Below, in pieces: positions 40,890 to 47,425 of a stretch of 47,425 bases of DNA. A program made the position numbers and the translations under genes. Source of the DNA: a virus; IMG/VR virus record IMGVR_UViG_3300037961_001215, positions 1 through 47,425 of that record; one strand, given 5' to 3'. The notes beneath the pieces were generated by a model. It had not been told where the DNA came from and searched no databases. It saw only the letters and a program-made list of their open reading frames with translations. Each line of letters begins with the position of its first letter. Positions within the stretch are counted from its first letter, which is position 1.

Positions 40890-41757
40890 GTTCTCTCCAC
40901 TCGTCAGTGATGTGTGTGTACCAGACGAATTTTGGGTTTTTACCTTTGCTCGGTAACTGTCGTCTGAATTCGAGGTTTGGCCAGCAGGAGTGTTTGAAGT
41001 CGCAGTAGGAACACTCCACTCCCAAGGTTCTGTTACCAGTCTCTTTCTTATAAAATACCTCGGGGGCATCAGAAAATTGTCTTTCAAAAGGTTGTGAGCC
41101 ATTAGTTGCCACAATGGATTTCGAAATCTTCGCATTAACTTCATCCTTCTCTTGTGAAGATTCTACAGCATCGGCAAAAACAATTTCTCCGGTGGACTTA
41201 TTTACAGCAATCCATCCTTTGAATGGCTTATTTGACGCCATGCCGTAGCCTAGCCCTTGTGCTATGTAACCAAAGGAGTCATTTGCTTTGATTTTTTCAT
41301 GAGCGTTATCTGCATTAAATTTATGTTCAAATGCAAAAGGCGAGGCAGTTTTGATATCCCAAATACCATCTTCTAGTTCGATATCGTACTCACCATTAAT
41401 TATAGTGCCATCGACGTTATACGAAACTTTACCGTGTTTGGATTTTATTTCTATGCCTGATGCTTCCATCAGTGATATCAACAGCGCTTCAATAAGGTCT
41501 CCCATAATCATACGCATCTTAAAATCATACGTACGTGGCTCACCTTCAACGCCATTGGCTTGCATTTGCAGCTGACATAGGGGCTTGCCTATGTTGCTCA
41601 TCCGCAAAGTAAATTCTTTTTTCTCTTCTGTGAAATGTTTTTCTAAGGCGTTTCTAGCCGCTTCAGAAAAAGAATCAAGGATGTGAGGAGGCACTGAGGC
41701 CTCCCCACGAGCCGCCTTGGAAAGGAACGAAAGAAGGCGGCTTTGCTTTACGTTCAT
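40858..41757 (-). CDS. Cas4-like PD-(D/E)XK exonuclease with Fe-S cysteines
   Basis: This 299-residue protein resembles RecB/Cas4-family exonucleases. GDLIEALLISLMEASG, GEYDIELEDGIWDIKTASP (Asp125, Asp134-Ile-Lys136) and SFGYIAQGLGYGM correspond to the H/E, D, (D/E)xK and Q/Y motifs. Four cysteines (Cys61, then Cys249, Cys252 and Cys258 in GVECSYCDFKHSCWP) have the 1+3 layout of the Cas4/AddB iron-sulphur cluster. It likely degrades or resects DNA during replication or recombination. It overlaps the upstream ssDNA-binding candidate by 4 nt. Confidence 0.87.
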   Translation of the reverse strand: MNVKQSRLLSFLSKAARGEASVPPHILDSFSEAARNALEKHFTEEKKEFTLRMSNIGKPLCQLQMQANGVEGEPRTYDFKMRMIMGDLIEALLISLMEASGIEIKSKHGKVSYNVDGTIINGEYDIELEDGIWDIKTASPFAFEHKFNADNAHEKIKANDSFGYIAQGLGYGMASNKPFKGWIAVNKSTGEIVFADAVESSQEKDEVNAKISKSIVATNGSQPFERQFSDAPEVFYKKETGNRTLGVECSYCDFKHSCWPNLEFRRQLPSKGKNPKFVWYTHITDEWRERDADNSISGS

Positions 41758-42608
41758 GCTTGCATAAAGTTGCTTAGGTCATCATTAAGAGCATCGTCTA
41801 ATGATTCTGCAACATCCCCGTCGATGACTGTACCTTGCATACGCAAGGCCTTATCATACTCAGACATAACCTGCTTGTTTTCATTTGTTTCGTACTCAGC
41901 AAAGTACTGAAGCAAGCTTTGGTCTTCTTCACTAAAATCCAGTGGGCCTTTACCGACTTCAAAATCAGCAACATAGTAAACAAGTCCACCGTTCTTTTGT
42001 TTAGTTAGAGAAGCATTCAATGAGTAAAATATGAAAGGCTTCTTCTGAGCAGACAATGCATCAAGAGGCTTAGAAATAGGCATGAAGTTAGAGCCACGTG
42101 CACGCCACAAGGCTGGCACATCTTTAACTTCAATACTATTGCCATTGGCATCTACAGCATCATTGAACGTAACTTTTCCAAACAACAGGCGGAAGCACTT
42201 GATATTTTTTTGCTTCAATGCTTCCTCTGCGCTCAGAGTATCACGCTGGCTCGATGGGACTGAACCACAGCGGAAAGTACCAAGTGTGTCAGGTATTTCA
42301 GTCTGTGGGTACAGATTTTGAGCCATAACTGATTTGGAAACCATTTCATTGTTTTCCGCATCATAATGTGTATACTGGTAACGCTGCATAAATACTTGAA
42401 AAGACATTGTTTTACCATAAACAGCGCCTTCAAGCGTATTCATATAAAACGAACCAGCAGGAATCGAACGACCACTGTCGTCTTCATGGTCACGATTAAT
42501 TTTCAAAAGATTCAAAGACTTTGAACCATTTGAAGGTTGGTCTTGCCCAATAAGTTGGGCGATTTGTTCAAACGATGTAGTGTTTGTAACGGTAGGTAAT
42601 GTTGTCAT
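41754..42608 (-). CDS. probable single-stranded DNA-binding protein
   Basis: This 284-residue protein is first behind a strong promoter and AGGAGGGG site. The core has LNLLKINRDHEDDSGRSIPA, GAVYGKTMSFQVFMQRYQYT and AQNLYPQTEIPDTLGTFRCG. The C-terminus is strongly acidic (DGDVAESLDDALNDDLSNFMQA) and ends with an aromatic residue nearby, as in SSB and T7 gp2.5 tails. It lies among replication nucleases. It matches proteins I associate with marine podovirus replication modules. A binding role is inferred, not shown. Confidence 0.68.
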   Translation of the reverse strand: MTTLPTVTNTTSFEQIAQLIGQDQPSNGSKSLNLLKINRDHEDDSGRSIPAGSFYMNTLEGAVYGKTMSFQVFMQRYQYTHYDAENNEMVSKSVMAQNLYPQTEIPDTLGTFRCGSVPSSQRDTLSAEEALKQKNIKCFRLLFGKVTFNDAVDANGNSIEVKDVPALWRARGSNFMPISKPLDALSAQKKPFIFYSLNASLTKQKNGGLVYYVADFEVGKGPLDFSEEDQSLLQYFAEYETNENKQVMSEYDKALRMQGTVIDGDVAESLDDALNDDLSNFMQA

Positions 42609-42632
42609 TTACCCCTCCTTCTTCTATACCCC

Positions 42633-42661
42633 TTTATACCACAAAGAGCTTCCTTAGTCAA
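42633..42661 (-). promoter_or_regulatory. strong sigma70 promoter before the ssDNA-binding candidate
   Basis: Reading leftwards, TTGACT (42661-42656) and TATAAA (42638-42633) are separated by exactly 17 nt, with 5/6 and 5/6 matches. AGGAGGGG and ATG 42608 follow within 25 nt. The -35 lies at the 3' end of the upstream gene, so it can start a new transcript in mid-arm for the recombination and nucleotide genes. Confidence 0.75.
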
Positions 42662-42863
42662 GCACGGCGCTATCCGTCGGATAACATTGGATTAATATTT
42701 GGTAATATTTATTTTGGTTTTCATGGTTCCACATTTCTTCATGTGATAAAAACTCACATTGTTCTTGGGATAACGTTTCTTTTAAAATGGATTGATTACC
42801 AATAAATTCCCATTCAACGCCTGTGTGTCCCCACATACTTATTACAAGAGCAAATTCTTTCAT
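42654..42863 (-). CDS. small conserved marine-phage protein
   Basis: This 69-residue protein starts MKEFALVISMWGHTGVEWEF and continues with IGNQSILKETLSQEQCEFL and a C-terminal KYYQILIQCYP. The layout (MKEFALVIS, then IGNQ, EQCEFL) occurs in many marine phages, with no known role. Its ATG overlaps the previous stop by 4 nt, and its 3' end holds the -35 box of the next promoter. Confidence 0.75.
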   Translation of the reverse strand: MKEFALVISMWGHTGVEWEFIGNQSILKETLSQEQCEFLSHEEMWNHENQNKYYQILIQCYPTDSAVLD

Positions 42864-43000
42864 TTTTCTTTTTCTTTCAGTTTTCTTTTACCGTCCTGCC
42901 ACCACTGAATTCTTTCTTTAATAGCCTCTTCTTCACAAGGGCCACAGGTATGTATCAGTATGCCACGCTCATTGTATGTGCAGTCTTTGCACTTAGTCAT
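42860..43000 (-). CDS. 46-residue zinc-ribbon-like protein
   Basis: ATG 43000 opens a 46-residue frame. CKDC (residues 4-7) and CGPC (19-22) form a CxxC...CxxC metal-binding pattern. A charged helix follows (EEEAIKERIQWWQDGKRKLK). It overlaps the upstream membrane protein stop by 8 nt and the downstream start by 4 nt. It could be a small transcription or replication modulator, but only the cysteine pattern supports this. Confidence 0.7.
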   Translation of the reverse strand: MTKCKDCTYNERGILIHTCGPCEEEAIKERIQWWQDGKRKLKEKEK

Positions 43001-43274
43001 GCTCTCCACCTGCACCACGGCCTAGCCCACCGAAATACTGTGGCTTACGCTTAGCTGTCTCAAATACACCTGCTGTGATAAACACACCAGCTATCAACAG
43101 TGCATGTATTGCGGCACTTATACCAAAGGCAACAATGCTACCCAGATACATGCTGAATATAATACACCACATCCATGCCAACACTTGCATAATCATGTGA
43201 CGTGTGTTCATGTCAGGTATGTTACGCAACGGGTTGTGTTTACTGTCCATGATTAATTTATATAAGTTTGTCAT
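42993..43274 (-). CDS. two-span membrane protein conserved in marine phages
   Basis: This 93-residue protein starts MTNLYKLIMDSKHNPLRNIP. It then has NTRHMIMQVLAWMWCIIFSM and a second hydrophobic segment (IVAFGISAAIHALLIAGVFI). It ends FETAKRKPQYFGGLGRG. Two membrane helices at about residues 29-50 and 51-70 are predicted. This motif set is frequent next to phage DNA polymerases in marine genomes. Possible roles include tethering replication to the membrane. Confidence 0.8.
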   Translation of the reverse strand: MTNLYKLIMDSKHNPLRNIPDMNTRHMIMQVLAWMWCIIFSMYLGSIVAFGISAAIHALLIAGVFITAGVFETAKRKPQYFGGLGRGAGGEHD

Positions 43275-43284
43275 ACTTTGTTCC

Positions 43285-45387
43285 TTAAACGTTAAATTCC
43301 TTCATATCCAACCAGTTAGTTCCTATTTCAACATCAACAGCTAAAGGAACATCCCATTTTACATTATACAAGTCTTCAAAAGTTTTATCGACATTGACCA
43401 TAGCATCATGTGTGATGCGTGCTATAAGTTCTTCTTCGCCTGGGTATACGTCAAGCACTATTGAGTCATGAACTGTATTGATAACAATAGATTTGCATTT
43501 GTTATCTCTAAGTTCATCGTATAACGAAATAAGTGCGAGCGGCACCACGCAACCCCCTGCCAAACCTTGTACAGGGTAGTTCTTGATGGCGGGGGCGTTT
43601 GAGACATTGCCAGAAGCAAGCCGTTTAACATCCGGAAAAGAAAATTGCTGACCAGTATGCAACCTAACACAATTATGCGTAACAGCCTCAGTTTGTAAAG
43701 CCTGATGCCATTTCCCAAGGGATGGGTACTTTTCCACAAAGGCTTTATAGTACTGGACTTCATTGGGTGTACCAGACGTGCCCCCGTAAAGAGGCTTGAA
43801 TGTATGAGCCTTTGCTGCAGTTCTTTCATCCTTCGTGACATCAGCCTCGGGTTTTTGGAAAATAACCGACGCAGTATATTTATGAACATCGACACCCTCC
43901 ATGATGTCTGTCTTCATTTTCTCATCGCCACATAGCTGTGCTGCAACACGAAACTCTAGCTGACTATAATCAGCCTGTAGGATGGAGCCGCCCTCAAAGC
44001 GGGATATAACGACAGCACGAACTGGGAAGGTATTGCCACGGGGCTGGTTCTGAAAGTTAGGGTCTGAAGAAGACAGCCTAGTTGTCCGTGTGACGCACTG
44101 GTTAAATTTAGGGTGTAGGATACCATTTTGCTTAACATTACGCGCTATGCCCCCTACAAAGCTGTTTAAATACACATCTACAGCGTTCAGTCGGATTGAA
44201 GACTTTAAGAACTTTACAGCTTCATCGTTACCCTTGTGAACCGCAGAATTGAGTAATCGAACCAACGTGGTTTTATCTGTAGCAAACCCGCTAGCAGATA
44301 CGTCCATAATACCGCTTGGATTCATTGTGAGTCCACCGATTTTAGGCAAGGGTGCTTGGATAAACCCATCACCGCCACATGATTTGCAGCGTGTAGCATT
44401 TTTCCAACGGCTACCATCTTTCTTTATCTTATAGAACTCGCCCTTACCTTTACAGTTACCACATTGTTCAGCACGAGTCTTGTGAACTCTAGTTGTGAGT
44501 TCGCGAACCTTTTTAGCGAACTGTGAAGGATGCATATGAGGGCGTAACAAAGGCTTGCCTTTTTCATTCAGCCCTATATTAAATGTCTCTGCCCATTTCT
44601 TTTTATCAAGCACACGCCGTGAGTAGATGAGTTGGCTAAGTTGCTCAGGTGATGCAAAGTTAATTAAACGGTCACCCATCACGGAGTGGCATATATCTTC
44701 CATGTCGATTCGTAGCTTACTGCGCTCAATTTGGTAATCAGACCTAACTTTGTGAAGTTGTTTAAAATCAATTTTGATACCGTTACGCTCTATACTAGCT
44801 AGTATAAGCAAGAATTTATTCATTAAATTCAAATGCTTACGCATAGCAGAGTTGCTGTCAAGTGAATACAACTCTTGCTGAGCATGGTACAATTCATACG
44901 TTGATACTATGTCTGCTAACCCGTACTCTTCCACAATGTCCATCGGCATCTGGTCAAAACCTATACCATTGTGAAGATACTCATTAACTAATTCGCCCTT
45001 TTTAAGGGATACTTTACGTCGTTCACAGCTATCGGCTAGACTTATGCCGCGCTTTTGTCCCCGCAACAATAAGTATTCGCCAATCATCGTGTCATAAACT
45101 TCCCCATCATATACGAAGCCAGCTTCCCACAGCCACACTAAGTCAAACTTTATATTGTGACCTACCAATAACTTTGTATTATCAAGCACGTTTTGAATTA
45201 TTGTGAATGAATCGCGGCTATTAATGGTTCCATCGACATGATAAAACCAGCACATAGCAGGAGCATTGCCTTCAGTAGCATATTGCACAGACACTAATTT
45301 ATTATCACTGTTGAAGGGACTGGGGTCAGTGCGACGTGTCTCAGGGTCTTTTTGAAAGGTTGTTTCTACATCTAATACTGTAATCAT
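43285..45387 (-). CDS. polA: DNA polymerase, family A, with zinc-finger insertion
   Basis: This 700-residue replicative polymerase has a 3'-5' exonuclease domain: Exo I VLDVETT (Asp6, Glu8), Exo II GHNIKFD and Exo III GLADIVSTY. The polymerase domain has motif A QADYSQLEFR (Asp473, Glu478), motif B RTAAKAHTFKPLYGG (522-536) and motif C VHDS (Asp641). Between the domains, residues 309-338 hold CGNCKGKG and CKSCGGDG, a DnaJ-type zinc-finger pair. The position equivalent to E. coli 762 is Phe530. The ATG overlaps the helicase stop by 4 nt. Confidence 0.96.
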   Translation of the reverse strand: MITVLDVETTFQKDPETRRTDPSPFNSDNKLVSVQYATEGNAPAMCWFYHVDGTINSRDSFTIIQNVLDNTKLLVGHNIKFDLVWLWEAGFVYDGEVYDTMIGEYLLLRGQKRGISLADSCERRKVSLKKGELVNEYLHNGIGFDQMPMDIVEEYGLADIVSTYELYHAQQELYSLDSNSAMRKHLNLMNKFLLILASIERNGIKIDFKQLHKVRSDYQIERSKLRIDMEDICHSVMGDRLINFASPEQLSQLIYSRRVLDKKKWAETFNIGLNEKGKPLLRPHMHPSQFAKKVRELTTRVHKTRAEQCGNCKGKGEFYKIKKDGSRWKNATRCKSCGGDGFIQAPLPKIGGLTMNPSGIMDVSASGFATDKTTLVRLLNSAVHKGNDEAVKFLKSSIRLNAVDVYLNSFVGGIARNVKQNGILHPKFNQCVTRTTRLSSSDPNFQNQPRGNTFPVRAVVISRFEGGSILQADYSQLEFRVAAQLCGDEKMKTDIMEGVDVHKYTASVIFQKPEADVTKDERTAAKAHTFKPLYGGTSGTPNEVQYYKAFVEKYPSLGKWHQALQTEAVTHNCVRLHTGQQFSFPDVKRLASGNVSNAPAIKNYPVQGLAGGCVVPLALISLYDELRDNKCKSIVINTVHDSIVLDVYPGEEELIARITHDAMVNVDKTFEDLYNVKWDVPLAVDVEIGTNWLDMKEFNV

Positions 45388-46583
45388 GCTGTGTACCTAC
45401 TTGTTTCAGTTTCTAGGTTACATACAATATTACCATGAAATCCAGTGAGTTTGTTTTTAGATATTGTCAAATATCGACGGTTGTCATTGTTATCTGTTAT
45501 ATCTGATTTACCGATTCCAATTATAAGGTCAGCTTCTGCAGCTTTACCTGTCTTACTGTTTTCCATCATAGCATAGGTAACATTAGTCTTGTTCTCTGCA
45601 TCAGCAGATGCCTGACTAATACCAATACCAAACAAATCGTGACGTTTACAAATCTCACGAAACTTTAAATATATCTGACGAAGCTTTTCATCTGTACGAG
45701 CAAATGTTCCAGCGACGTCAATTTTGTCAAGCTGGTCAATAATAAGTATATCGGGTTTTTTTGTTGCACAATACTTGTCTAACCATTCAATACTGGCATC
45801 CACTTTATCTAGCATAATCAAGTTCGGGCCAATCTCGGTGAATTTCTGACAAGCATTTTGCTTATTCATATATACTTGCTCACGACTATAACCTGTGTAC
45901 GCCATTACAGAGCGTAGCATGGTGCGTATGGCTGGTTCTTCATTAGTAATGATGTGAACATCGGCACCTTGTGAACAAAACCCATTAGGAGATGCTGCAA
46001 GTGATACATAGAAAGCCGTTTTACCAATCTCGGGACGAGCAAAGGCAATCATAAATTCACCGCCTTTACCACCGCGCACAGCTTTTGCAAGACTTGGGAT
46101 GTTAAATTCCCAACAGTCAGCGTTGTCCATGTATTGCAATAATTCTTCAACATTAGTAGTCACAGGCTCTACATCATCATCTGGTACAAAGCCATTTTCA
46201 GAGCGTTCTACTAAGTCTTTGATTTCATATAGTTTTTCAGGATGCCCCTCCATCATCGCCAGGCCCATGTCAGCAATACGGCGTCCTATTTCTTGTTGCC
46301 ATAATTTTGTCAAGACATCTTCGGCTACATCACTACCTATATTAGCATAGGAAGCAACATCATCTAATATCTCAGCGACAAGTTCTCGCTTTGCTCTGGT
46401 GGCGGTGGGGTTATTGACACGGAACAGCTCACGTAACTCTGTTATTGTGAGGTCACGCTCGTACTTATCATGTCCATCTACTATAGTATCGTACAAGTCT
46501 GCCAGTTCATTTGGAAACATAGACCGCATGACTCTGGTTTTATTGTTGTCAAAAAACTCCTTATCTAGGAGTAGTTTTATCAA
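45384..46583 (-). CDS. replicative DNA helicase, DnaB/T7 gp4 C-terminal type
   Basis: This 399-residue SF4 helicase unwinds DNA ahead of the polymerase. An N-terminal helical region (1-160) leads to GGKGGEFMIAFARPEIGKTA, with Walker A ARPEIGKT (182-189). A VHIITNEEPAIR segment and Walker B ILIIDQLD (Asp283) follow, then GIGISQASADAENK. A primase domain is absent; the preceding gene supplies it. No ATG fits, so translation likely starts at TTG 46583, whose TTGA overlaps the primase stop. The next ATG, 18 codons further in, is the alternative. Confidence 0.92.
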   Translation of the reverse strand: MIKLLLDKEFFDNNKTRVMRSMFPNELADLYDTIVDGHDKYERDLTITELRELFRVNNPTATRAKRELVAEILDDVASYANIGSDVAEDVLTKLWQQEIGRRIADMGLAMMEGHPEKLYEIKDLVERSENGFVPDDDVEPVTTNVEELLQYMDNADCWEFNIPSLAKAVRGGKGGEFMIAFARPEIGKTAFYVSLAASPNGFCSQGADVHIITNEEPAIRTMLRSVMAYTGYSREQVYMNKQNACQKFTEIGPNLIMLDKVDASIEWLDKYCATKKPDILIIDQLDKIDVAGTFARTDEKLRQIYLKFREICKRHDLFGIGISQASADAENKTNVTYAMMENSKTGKAAEADLIIGIGKSDITDNNDNRRYLTISKNKLTGFHGNIVCNLETETSRYTA

Positions 46584-47353
46584 CTGCTGTTCTGTAGTAA
46601 TTGTCGTATCTCCTGTGCATCAAAATACTTCAAATCATCCTGTATTCGTATAATTTTCGAATTTACAAAGTACGATAGGTACTTGTGAATGTCAAGAGAC
46701 TTGCGCGTGGCATCGGGGTCTAAACATACATACACCGTATCATATTGTTTTAATTGAGTTAAATCTGCATCCTTCATGTTAGTGCCAAGAAGAGCAACGC
46801 CAGTTGCAACGGGGGATACGGCACACGCAGATGCTGCATCTTCTACTAGTATAGCTTCTTTGTGGTCGCCAGCTTTAAATAATTTGCTAGATTTTCCATA
46901 TCTATACCATTTTGGTACAGTATTTTTATTCAAGCTACGTCCTATTGCATCATGCACCTGGTCATCTTCAGTTACTAGAAATACAACTCTATCTTGCTTA
47001 GGGTCATACATTATACGTGCGCGTCTATTCTGATACGCATCCATACAATTATTACGTGTGAGGTAATTTAAAGCACGATTGTTTTCTGAAAAAGGTGTGA
47101 ACTGAGAGGGCAAACAAAAGTTTTGGTTGCTATGACAGTAAGTGATAGTTTCTCGGATTTTGTCAGCGATTTCTGATTTTGAACGTTCTTGCTGTGCAGC
47201 GCCAGATATTTTACATGAGGCTTTGTAGCAATTCCAAATCAATTTGCCATGAATTTTGCTAATCGTAAAAGTATTCCGTCCACCACATTCTGGACAATTT
47301 GTTCTTACCGAGTTTCCCTCGGTAGGAGCGTTCTGTGCAATAAATTTTTTCAT
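46580..47353 (-). CDS. DNA primase: zinc ribbon plus TOPRIM
   Basis: This 257-residue primase makes RNA primers. The zinc-binding domain has Cys20, Cys23, Cys42 and Cys47 (NCPECGG, WNCYKASC). The TOPRIM part has ILVEDAASAC (Glu171) and VYVCLDPDATRK (Asp212, Asp214). It matches the N-terminal half of T7 gp4 but is a separate protein. It is the first gene of the - strand arm inside the window, with its ATG at 47353. Confidence 0.92.
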   Translation of the reverse strand: MKKFIAQNAPTEGNSVRTNCPECGGRNTFTISKIHGKLIWNCYKASCKISGAAQQERSKSEIADKIRETITYCHSNQNFCLPSQFTPFSENNRALNYLTRNNCMDAYQNRRARIMYDPKQDRVVFLVTEDDQVHDAIGRSLNKNTVPKWYRYGKSSKLFKAGDHKEAILVEDAASACAVSPVATGVALLGTNMKDADLTQLKQYDTVYVCLDPDATRKSLDIHKYLSYFVNSKIIRIQDDLKYFDAQEIRQLLQNSS

Positions 47354-47394
47354 CTCTGGCCTATACTAAGGTGGTCGCCTCGGGAAGGTTGTTC

Positions 47395-47423
47395 CTTTTA
47401 CCAGAAAAAAAAGTCTGCGTCAA
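47395..47423 (-). promoter_or_regulatory. candidate sigma70 promoter before the primase gene
   Basis: TTGACG (47423-47418) and TAAAAG (47400-47395) are separated by 17 nt, with 5/6 and 4/6 matches. The primase ATG is 42 nt downstream. The upstream side of the region is cut by the window end. Confidence 0.45.
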
Positions 47424-47425
47424 TC

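Noticed and set aside
40858-41757. Idea that the Cas4-like gene marks a phage CRISPR system
   Set aside because: No repeat-spacer array, Cas1, Cas2 or effector gene was seen in the window.
1-47425. tRNA genes, insertion sequences and integrase
   Set aside because: No cloverleaf, transposase or tyrosine or serine recombinase catalytic domain was recognised by eye. A covariance-model scan would be needed to exclude a tRNA fully.

Overview
The window looks like most or all of the genome of a tailed, podovirus-like marine bacteriophage (Caudoviricetes). It is AT-rich and densely packed, with genes that usually touch or overlap. No ribosomal RNA, transposon, integrase, single-subunit RNA polymerase, tape measure or tail sheath was recognised. 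The closest type I can name from memory is the HMO-2011-like group of marine podoviruses (HMO-2011 infects SAR116). The main reason is a family A DNA polymerase with a DnaJ-like CxxC...CxxC zinc-finger insertion between its exonuclease and polymerase domains. Many small genes also match proteins I associate with uncultured marine phage genomes.

The layout is two convergent arms. The left arm (1 to 35142, + strand) begins with a holin-like protein and a T4-type lysozyme, followed by a run of small basic or membrane proteins. Then come terminase small and large subunits, portal, a 1240-residue multidomain protein, scaffold, major capsid protein and a capsid-associated protein. The tail follows: tubular adaptor, nozzle-like protein, a series of fibre and adhesin genes and a fibre-assembly-like gene. 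The arm ends with a group of large proteins likely to be internal or ejected virion proteins. A strong hairpin terminator closes the head block at 15510-15538, and another closes the whole arm at 35171-35210.

The right arm (35135 to 47353, - strand) is the replication and nucleotide module. In transcription order it encodes a zinc-ribbon/TOPRIM primase, a separate DnaB-like helicase, DNA polymerase, small proteins, a probable ssDNA-binding protein, a Cas4-like Fe-S exonuclease, a second PD-(D/E)XK nuclease, a cytosine-5 methyltransferase, DUF3310, MazG, a class II (B12-dependent) ribonucleotide reductase, an RMF-like small protein and a third PD-(D/E)XK-like nuclease. Sigma70-like promoters lie before the primase and before the ssDNA-binding candidate. 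The phage therefore appears to use host RNA polymerase.

The most striking feature is an overprinted gene. Inside the methyltransferase, on the same strand in another frame, lies a 262-codon ORF with its own Shine-Dalgarno sequence. Its repeated WPTPxA motifs share DNA with the repeated VADT motifs of the methyltransferase. Other points of interest are the large virion protein with an HExxH motif and a CFI-box-like C-terminus, an EF-hand protein with MSDQD repeats, two tail proteins sharing an N-terminal tag, repeated 8-nt gene overlaps, and several small genes (41 to 57 codons) in gaps between larger ones.
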